Of a stretch of 28,680 nt of DNA, positions 23,274 to 28,680 are shown piece by piece. The notes beneath the pieces are model-generated. The model searched no databases. It was not told where the DNA came from and saw nothing but the letters and a program-made list of their open reading frames with translations. The position numbers were made by a program, and so were the translations under genes. The number at the start of each line of letters is the position of its first letter. The stretch's first letter is position 1. Source of the DNA: JBPRGH01 sp051418055 (GTDB lineage: Bacteria > Bacteroidota > Bacteroidia > Cytophagales > Cyclobacteriaceae); assembly GCA_051418055.1 (NCBI GenBank), contig JBPRGH010000067.1, positions 1 to 28,680 on the forward strand. Reading direction: 5' to 3'.

Positions 23274-25120
23274 GGTTCTTGAAAATAAAAGATATTGGAA
23301 AAGTATTTTCAGGGGCTACCCCTAGAACAGGCGTTAAGGAATATTGGGATGGTGAAATACCATGGGTTACTCCCAAAGAAATTGGCAAGTTAAATTCTCA
23401 ATATCTTTCTGACACAGAAAGGAAAATTTCAGAAAATGGTTTAAAATCCTGTTCAGCGAACATGCTTCCAAAAGGCAGCATCCTTTTTACTTCAAGAGCT
23501 CCAATTGGTCTTGTTGCAATTGCTGAAATAAATGTTTGCACCAATCAAGGGTTCAAGAGTATTGTTTTAAATGAGGGATTCGACTCACTTTATATTTACT
23601 ATGCTTTAAAATACTATACTAAAGAGCTCAACGACTTAGGAACAGGTACAACATTTAAAGAGCTATCAAAAACCACTTTTGAAAAATTTGAAATACCCGT
23701 CCCTTCTTATGTTGATCAGATAAAAATTGGAGCTCTACTAAGCAAGGTTGAATCTCTAATAAAGAAACAATCAATAAATATTAAAACGACAGATACCCTG
23801 CTGATAAGCATGTTTCATAAAATGTTTGGTGATCCATTCAATAATCCAAATAAATTACAAAAGGTTAAAATTGGTAGCGTCTGTAAAGTCACTAAGCTGG
23901 CCGGGTATGAATATACAAAGCATATAAATTACCAAGATGAAGGCGATATAGCTGTTGTCCGAGGTTTAAATGTAAAGGATGGAAGAATTAAACTTAAGAA
24001 CCTAAAATATATTGATAATAAAACCTCTGATTACCTGATTAGAAGTAAGCTCAATAAAGGAGATGTTGTTATAACGTATATCGGAATAAATATTGGAGAA
24101 GTAGCAATTATAGAAGACGATAATAAGTTCCACCTTGCACCTAATGTTGCAAAAGTAACTCCCATCCAAACAGGGGTTATTAATTCATTTTATTTATTAG
24201 GTTATCTAATGTTCAATCGATTTCTCTTTACTCGATACACTACTAATACCGCCAAACAAGCTTTGAACATGGGTAACATTCGTGAAATTGAAATCCTATT
24301 GCCCGATATTAAGCAACAAGCTCATTATGCAACTTTTTCCCAGAATACTGAACGGTTAAAAAATAAATTAAAGAGGAGTTTAGATGAATTGGAAAATCTA
24401 TTTGGCTCATTAAGCCAAAAAGCTTTTAAAGGTGAATTGGATTTATCAAAGTTGATTATTGATGAAAGTCTACTTCCACAGGAGGGAAAATCAGAAAAGC
24501 AGACTGAAAAAATCAATCCAGCCATTCTCAATGCATTGGATGCTGCAAATTCGATTACCAAACATTTTGACAAAACGAATGAATTGTCAAAAGCAGCCAA
24601 TAGGTTCAATAAATATTTTGAACAATGGGAAAAGCTTACTGCACCACTAAACAAATTACCAAAACTCCCAACCGAGTTAATTGAAGCGCAACAGCGAATC
24701 GAAAAAATTCAAGCAGCATTTGCCAATGTTAAACCTTTCAAGCCGAAAATATCTGAGAAAGTCACTTGGGAGAAAGTTTCTACACAACAAGTGTCCAATT
24801 GGATTAAGGAAAACTATACAGGATATCACTTTACTAGTGAAATGCTTATTCGTTTTTTAATGGACGAGCATATTACTTTCCCTGACTATTATTCATCAGA
24901 AGAATTAAAGAAGTATCCACAAACAAACGAAGCAGATGATTTAAAATCTCTCATCTTTTCAGCCATTGGCAGGCAAAACCCATATTTAAAACTTGAGCAA
25001 ATATTTTATAATGCGGAGAAAGAAAATGTCCAACTCAAAATCACTGAGGAAGATTATGAACTAATTAAAGAACGTTCTGCTAAAAATCGTTCAGGAATCT
25101 ATTTCACCATTGTCGAATGA
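23270..25120 (+). CDS. hsdS: Type I specificity subunit S (HsdS) with long C-terminal extension
   Basis: HsdS determines the bipartite DNA site of both methylation and restriction. Target-recognition domain 1 is at about 1-150 and the first conserved spacer helix at about 155-185. TRD2 is at about 195-345 and the second spacer helix at about 350-390 (SLDELENLFGSLSQKAFKGEL). A normal HsdS ends near 400-450, but this one has 616 residues. The extra about 200 (after about 395) hold a charged helical, likely coiled-coil stretch and a compact C-terminal region (VTWEKVSTQQVSNWIKENY onward). Start and stop overlap hsdM and the ATPase gene by ATGA. The extension might tether the downstream ATPase/HNH pair, which is inference. 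Confidence 0.92.
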   Translation: MRFLKIKDIGKVFSGATPRTGVKEYWDGEIPWVTPKEIGKLNSQYLSDTERKISENGLKSCSANMLPKGSILFTSRAPIGLVAIAEINVCTNQGFKSIVLNEGFDSLYIYYALKYYTKELNDLGTGTTFKELSKTTFEKFEIPVPSYVDQIKIGALLSKVESLIKKQSINIKTTDTLLISMFHKMFGDPFNNPNKLQKVKIGSVCKVTKLAGYEYTKHINYQDEGDIAVVRGLNVKDGRIKLKNLKYIDNKTSDYLIRSKLNKGDVVITYIGINIGEVAIIEDDNKFHLAPNVAKVTPIQTGVINSFYLLGYLMFNRFLFTRYTTNTAKQALNMGNIREIEILLPDIKQQAHYATFSQNTERLKNKLKRSLDELENLFGSLSQKAFKGELDLSKLIIDESLLPQEGKSEKQTEKINPAILNALDAANSITKHFDKTNELSKAANRFNKYFEQWEKLTAPLNKLPKLPTELIEAQQRIEKIQAAFANVKPFKPKISEKVTWEKVSTQQVSNWIKENYTGYHFTSEMLIRFLMDEHITFPDYYSSEELKKYPQTNEADDLKSLIFSAIGRQNPYLKLEQIFYNAEKENVQLKITEEDYELIKERSAKNRSGIYFTIVE

Positions 25121-26745
25121 AACTAGTAAGTGTAAAAATATTAGGCGATGATTTTCGCAGTTTGGCAAATAACAAACTCTATGAATTCAATGTAAGCAGT
25201 CGCAAAAATCGATTATCTACCAAAATATTTGCTGGATTAAACGGAAGTGGTAAATCAAACTTTCTTGAATTATTATCTGAAATATTCTATTACTTAGAAA
25301 TATATCATCTGAAATCAGCTACTCCACTTCAAAAAAAAGGGAAGAACATTGGGTTTGAAATTGAATACATTCTCCCGATTGACAACATGGTTGTTAAAAG
25401 TGGTAGCTATGACTTTGAAGATAAGGGTTGCCATGTCCGAATAATAAAGAAAATGACAGATTCACCCGAATTCACTTTCAAAAAATATGGAGACGAAAAA
25501 TTTATTCGTTTGGATGATGCAACAGAGTTTCTATTACCGAGTAAAGTTATCGCCTACACTTCTGGTCAAAATGAGCTTTTAAGTAATCCTTTTTTCAAAA
25601 TACGGTATCATTATTTTAAAGAGTTAAGCAAAGAAGAAAATACAACAGTTGTAAATGCTATTGAAAATGAAAAAATGTTCTTCCTTGATACCAGTTCTAA
25701 TTTCTCAATTTTTATTTCAAATATGCTTTTGGCAAATCCTGAGAAATTGAAATATTTAAAGGATGTGTTTCAAGTTGAAGAATTGCATGCCTTTCGGATT
25801 ACAATTAATCTGGTAGACTATCAAAAAAACAAAATCCCTTTAACTGAATCAGTTTTAGCAAATATCGAGAAACTCAAAAACTGTTCAACTTCTTGGATAA
25901 AGCGAACCAAAGGTAAAGAAGAATTTATAATCATTGATTACAAAGTCAACCAAGCAACACATGAAGCATTTAAGTTCCACTTCACCTCCTCTTTCGAGTT
26001 GTTTCAAGCCCTTTATGAACTAGAAAACTTAAACCTCCATCTAGTAGCCAAGGATACAAGAAGCTTAATTCTAAAGGCACATAAATCTTTGAATCTTACA
26101 GATGAAATGCCAAGACCTGATCCTTCAAGGTTAATTTTTAGGATTGAGAAAATATTCTTGAATAAAATAGTTGAAGTGGGTAAACCAACGAAACAAATCT
26201 ATTATAAAGGTTTATCAGATGGGGAACATCAATTCAATGAAGTGCTTGGCTCTGTAATGATGATGGAACAAGACGGTTGTTTATTTCTTATGGATGAACC
26301 TGATACACATTTTAATCCCAAATGGCGAGCAAAATTGATTGAAATGCTGAATCAGGTATCAGCTGTTACATACGATTCAAAAGGGAAACCAGAAACAGTA
26401 AGAAAACAAGAAATTATAATTACCACGCATTCACCTTTTGTGATTAGTGACAGTTATAAAGAGGACGTGTATAAATTTGAAAAAGGAGATTTTGAAACTC
26501 CTGATCTTCAAACTTATGGTGGATCAGTTGGAATGATTTTGGAAACGATTTTTGATAGAGATATTTCTATTTCCGATTTTTCTAATGACGATTTGAACCA
26601 ATTAAAGGCAAGCATAAAAACTTTAGGGGACGTCCAGAGAGTTAAGAAAGAATTATTGAAGTTCGGGGAGTCAGTGGAGAAATTTGATGCCTATAGCTTT
26701 CTTCAACTGAAAGAAGAAGAACTTAAGAATAAAGAGAAGAAATGA
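25117..26745 (+). CDS. RM-associated AAA/ABC-type ATPase (PtuA/RloA-like)
   Basis: This is a 542-residue P-loop ATPase of the OLD/RloA/PtuA group. Walker A is GLNGSGKS (40-47), an ABC-like signature GLSDGEHQ is near 365-372, Walker B is LFLMDEPDTHFNP near 388-400, and the His switch is TTHSPFVI near 434. No TOPRIM domain is evident at the C terminus, so it is not a classical OLD nuclease. It is followed, with a 4-bp ATGA overlap, by an HNH nuclease gene, the arrangement of Septu (PtuA-PtuB). Its start overlaps hsdS in the same way, so it is part of the RM operon. It probably senses or processes infection cues and controls the HNH partner. Confidence 0.88.
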   Translation: MKLVSVKILGDDFRSLANNKLYEFNVSSRKNRLSTKIFAGLNGSGKSNFLELLSEIFYYLEIYHLKSATPLQKKGKNIGFEIEYILPIDNMVVKSGSYDFEDKGCHVRIIKKMTDSPEFTFKKYGDEKFIRLDDATEFLLPSKVIAYTSGQNELLSNPFFKIRYHYFKELSKEENTTVVNAIENEKMFFLDTSSNFSIFISNMLLANPEKLKYLKDVFQVEELHAFRITINLVDYQKNKIPLTESVLANIEKLKNCSTSWIKRTKGKEEFIIIDYKVNQATHEAFKFHFTSSFELFQALYELENLNLHLVAKDTRSLILKAHKSLNLTDEMPRPDPSRLIFRIEKIFLNKIVEVGKPTKQIYYKGLSDGEHQFNEVLGSVMMMEQDGCLFLMDEPDTHFNPKWRAKLIEMLNQVSAVTYDSKGKPETVRKQEIIITTHSPFVISDSYKEDVYKFEKGDFETPDLQTYGGSVGMILETIFDRDISISDFSNDDLNQLKASIKTLGDVQRVKKELLKFGESVEKFDAYSFLQLKEEELKNKEKK

Positions 26746-27818
26746 TTTTTAGCTATAAGGAAATAAACCATAATATCTATTTCTTCCATGAGCACATTGC
26801 TTATATTTTTAGGCAGATGTTTCTTTATGATTTACCTGAGTACGATGAGAATATTCTAGTTCATCCAGATTTTAAACCAATAATTCATGCGGCTAAGAAA
26901 ACCATATTAGAACCAATTAAAGAATTAGTTTCAATTTATCACACATTACCTTATGGCGACAAAGTGCAATTACAAATTGCATTTAGTTACAATAACAGTA
27001 TTGAATCACTATCAAATAAAAATGTTGAGTTAATAAAGTTTGAAGCATTAAACCCACTAATAAGTGAAAAACTTCAAACTTTTTGTGTTGATCTCTGGGA
27101 CAAATATCCGCAAGTTTTACAGATGGAAACTGATTTCGGAACTGTAAAAGACCATTATGATAAATTAGTTGAAGAAAGTAATTGTGAAGCATTGGTTTGT
27201 CCATTTTGTGGTATTGACACTTTTGAACCCTCTGGTGGAAAGTACCGCGAAGCATACGATCACTTGATTGCTAAATCATCCTATCCTTTTGCTTCAGTTA
27301 ATTTCAACTTGCTTTTTCCCGCTTGTTATAAATGCAACTCAAATGAAAAAAGAAGTACTGACACTTTAGTTAATGATGACGGTACTAGAAGAGCGGTCTA
27401 CCATCCATATGATAGTAAAATAACGCCAGATGACTTAGAAATTAATATTGTTCCAAAAGAATCCTATGACAAACTAAAGTTAGAAACTCTATTACGTTCA
27501 GTTAAATGGGAATTTGAGTTAAAGAGAAGTGGCAATGCAGACGAACGACTGGAATCATGGGATAGTATCTACGGCATTCGTAGAAAATATTTTGAAAGAA
27601 TAAACAGACTTGAAAAAGAATGGTTCTACGAACTACAGTCAAAATTTAAGGACTCTATAGAGCTAGGGCAATCTTATGCTGACTTTCAAGCAAAATTTAT
27701 GAAGTCCGCAAAGTATCAAATTTTGATTTCAGGGATGGGAATTATAAAATACTCATACTTTACTTTTCTGTTTTCTATAGCCAACTTTAGAGAGAAACTA
27801 CATGAATCGATTTACTAA
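26742..27818 (+). CDS. HNH endonuclease (PtuB-like), last gene of the defence operon
   Basis: This encodes 358 residues. The nuclease core spans about 150-205: CPFCG (Cys153, Cys156), the YDHLIAK Asp-His motif near 170, then NLLFPACYKCNSNEKRS with Cys196, Cys199 and Asn200. This gives the zinc-bound HNH layout C-x2-C, DH, C-x2-CN. The first 150 residues are helical and may bind the ATPase. The remaining C-terminal about 150 residues are unrecognised. It is coupled to the ATPase gene by an ATGA overlap. The pair matches Septu in principle, with a longer HNH protein than the usual PtuB. The cleaved target is unknown. Confidence 0.86.
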   Translation: MIFSYKEINHNIYFFHEHIAYIFRQMFLYDLPEYDENILVHPDFKPIIHAAKKTILEPIKELVSIYHTLPYGDKVQLQIAFSYNNSIESLSNKNVELIKFEALNPLISEKLQTFCVDLWDKYPQVLQMETDFGTVKDHYDKLVEESNCEALVCPFCGIDTFEPSGGKYREAYDHLIAKSSYPFASVNFNLLFPACYKCNSNEKRSTDTLVNDDGTRRAVYHPYDSKITPDDLEINIVPKESYDKLKLETLLRSVKWEFELKRSGNADERLESWDSIYGIRRKYFERINRLEKEWFYELQSKFKDSIELGQSYADFQAKFMKSAKYQILISGMGIIKYSYFTFLFSIANFREKLHESIY

Positions 27819-27841
27819 AAATAGCCAGCGCACACTTGTAA

Positions 27842-27894
27842 GCACATTTACAGGTCGCACAATGCCAACGCACAACCAAAACCTGCAAAAGAGC
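27842..27894 (+). repeat. Diverged direct repeat, right copy
   Basis: This is the partner of 18147-18200 (GCACATTTACA to GCAAAAGAGC), same orientation. It lies 24 bp after the HNH stop. It contains GCACAAC (27870-27876), an R''-like box without a visible attC stem. Confidence 0.65.
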
Positions 27895-27916
27895 TTTCAA
27901 GTCCCTGCACTAGAAA

Positions 27917-27936
27917 AGAGAAATTTTAAAAAATGC
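27917..27936 (-). repeat. 20-bp inverted repeat, right arm
   Basis: AGAGAAATTTTAAAAAATGC is the exact reverse complement of 18112-18131. With the direct repeats, it brackets the whole defence operon inside cassette 3. Confidence 0.85.
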
Positions 27937-27997
27937 CCCACCGCACAAGTGGACATTGAAAATGAGAATAAAAACGAAAAGAAAATAAAGCACGAAA

Positions 27998-28128
27998 GCA
28001 CAACAATGGCTATACGTAATGCGGGTTTTGGTGCTAAATTGAAAGTAAATGAATATTAACAAACATATCGGTAGGCTGAAAGAGTTGTGGTGTTTAATCC
28101 CGCACTACGCATAGCCGAGCCGTTAGGC
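27998..28128 (+). repeat. attC3-like recombination site
   Basis: R'' GCACAAC (27998-28004) is followed by the left arm 28008-28025, a 73-nt loop, the right arm 28099-28116 and R' GTTAGGC (28122-28128). The 18-position stem has 16 Watson-Crick pairs and two A/C mismatches (28014/28110 and 28019/28105), both T/G wobbles on the bottom strand. The arm sequence (GGCTATACGTAATGCGGG) differs from the other sites, and the loop lacks the GGGGGACAA motif, as expected for integron attC diversity. Confidence 0.82.
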
Positions 28129-28674
28129 TCTATACTCAAGAAAAATTATGCTTTCAAACATTATTATATTAATAAGCTTAATCTTCCAGTTTTCAAACAA
28201 TAACAACTTAACAATAACTCATTTTTGTACTATTGATTCAAAATATTGCGAACGAACCCTAAATGTAAATTCAAACAAAAATTTAACATACAACTCGTGT
28301 GACAACATTGATGAAACCGTTCAGATTGACGAGGAAATTTGGAAGAAATTAAGTGCAATTAATTCTAAAACCTTGGACGAATGGAGGAACGATAATAGCA
28401 TAGATACAACATGCGGATTTTTAATCAAACTTGATGACAACAATTATATCTATTTTGACAAACACCCGGAAAACTATTAACTTCCAGATATCCAAGAATA
28501 TATAATAATGATAAACGATATATTTGAAAGCTTGTCGAACTAACGTACAGAGCCTAACAGTAGCTATAAAAATATAGGGCGGGCAGTGGGTTAGGTTATT
28601 TTCGTTCTTGTAGCTACTTTTACTACGGGGGACAATTATTCACTTCGAAAGCCCTACATTTTATAGCCTTGGCG
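28123..28674 (+). mobile_element. Cassette 4 (552 bp, small protein gene)
   Basis: The cassette lies between G^TT at 28122 and 28674. Its start GTTAGGCTCT (28122-28131) is the exact reverse complement of AGAGCCTAAC (28549-28558) at its own attC. It contains one gene in array orientation (28148-28480). Another cassette begins at 28675 and runs off the window, so the array continues. Confidence 0.82.
28148..28480 (+). CDS. Cassette 4 protein of unknown function, probably exported
   Basis: This encodes 110 residues. The N terminus (MLSNIIILISLIFQFSN) is hydrophobic and could be a signal peptide or single anchor. The rest is polar, Asn- and Asp-rich, with four Cys (HFCTIDSKYC, SCDN, TTCGF) that may form disulfides outside the cytoplasm. 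The start is 25 bp after the cassette junction, and the gene ends about 70 bp before its attC, as usual for a cassette gene. No family is recognised. Its AT-rich codon use resembles that of cassette 2. Confidence 0.6.
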   Translation: MLSNIIILISLIFQFSNNNNLTITHFCTIDSKYCERTLNVNSNKNLTYNSCDNIDETVQIDEEIWKKLSAINSKTLDEWRNDNSIDTTCGFLIKLDDNNYIYFDKHPENY

Positions 28675-28680
28675 TTATGG
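28552..28680 (+). repeat. attC4-like recombination site
   Basis: R'' GCCTAAC (28552-28558) is followed by the left arm 28559-28580, a 70-nt loop, the right arm 28651-28670, the spacer GGC and R' GTTATGG (28674-28680) at the window edge. The left arm carries one extra A in its A-run relative to attC2 and one bulged T. Two mismatches are A/C on top (T/G wobble on bottom) and one is the reverse (28560/28669). The arms and the loop (TTACTACGGGGGACAA) are close to attC2. Confidence 0.86.

Larger units (their letters stand above)
18008..28122 (+). mobile_element. Cassette 3 (about 10.1 kb) carrying a type I RM plus Septu-like operon
   Basis: The cassette is bounded by G^TT at 18007 and 28122. Its first nine bases (GTTGTGCTT, 18007-18015) are the exact reverse complement of the attC3 R'' region (AAGCACAAC, 27996-28004). 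Between lie only defence genes in one operon: an Xre-type regulator, hsdR, a 125-residue unknown, hsdM, hsdS, an AAA ATPase and an HNH nuclease. No other attC-like site was found inside, though fusion of cassettes by loss of a site cannot be excluded. Typical integron cassettes carry one gene of about 1 kb, so the size is exceptional. Confidence 0.75.

Noticed and set aside
27870..27876. Additional R''-like box GCACAAC inside cassette 3
   Set aside because: No matching stem arms or GTT core were found at the expected distance, and the cassette start match is explained better by the box at 27998-28004.
27802..28059. 85-residue open frame after the HNH gene
   Set aside because: It overlaps the HNH end, the repeat arms and the left arm of attC3. 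Lys/Asn-rich low-complexity translation suggests non-coding sequence.

Overview
The window looks like chromosome of a Bacteroidota bacterium, probably a Cytophagales relative. The evidence is low GC, a kynU-kmo pair, a DUF4286 protein, long MacB/FtsX-type permeases, a Bacteroidota-style -7 box (TAnnTTTG) and dispersed TTAGTCT-type heptamer repeats. No rRNA, tRNA or CRISPR was seen. The species cannot be told from the sequence alone.

Left part (1-15008), mostly housekeeping: a gene tail at the left edge; kynU-kmo (kynurenine pathway, overlapping start/stop); a REP-associated HUH transposase (RAYT) between two hairpins of the same sequence; a small TerB-like helical protein; an MltF-type lytic transglycosylase lipoprotein; a DUF4286 protein; a GNAT acetyltransferase; dnaK with a clear terminator; a MacB/FtsX-like permease with related repeat blocks on both sides; and an unrecognised 960-residue membrane protein. 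The gap 15009-15648 holds a decayed permease fragment, a GC-richer block and a heptamer array.

Right part (15649-28680), the notable region: a Xer/IntI-like tyrosine recombinase is followed, in the same orientation, by what reads as an integron-like cassette array. Five G^TT junctions (16897, 17277, 18007, 28122, 28674) separate four complete cassettes of 380, 730, 10115 and 552 bp. Each cassette ends in a 127-131 bp attC-like element: an R''-type box ending AAC, an 18-21 bp imperfect stem, a 69-73 nt loop, the other arm and GTT. In all four cassettes the first 9-21 nt are the reverse complement of the R'' box of that same cassette's attC. This is the signature expected of circularising integron cassettes. 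Stem mismatches are mostly A/C on the top strand, which become T/G wobbles on the bottom strand, as in integron attC sites that recombine as folded bottom strand.

Cassette 3 is very large. It carries a whole defence operon: Xre-type regulator, hsdR, a 125-residue unknown, hsdM, hsdS with a long C-terminal extension, an AAA ATPase and an HNH nuclease. The last four genes are joined by 4-bp ATGA overlaps. The ATPase/HNH pair resembles Septu (PtuA/PtuB). Inside the cassette, an exact 20-bp inverted repeat and a diverged direct repeat flank the operon, so it may be a unit nested in the cassette. Cassette 1 has no convincing gene. Cassette 2 encodes a secreted or outer-membrane protein and cassette 4 a small unknown. 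The integrase seems to lack the canonical IntI patch and has an extra N-terminal domain, so this may be a non-classical integron lineage. That is inference and I cannot check it against databases.
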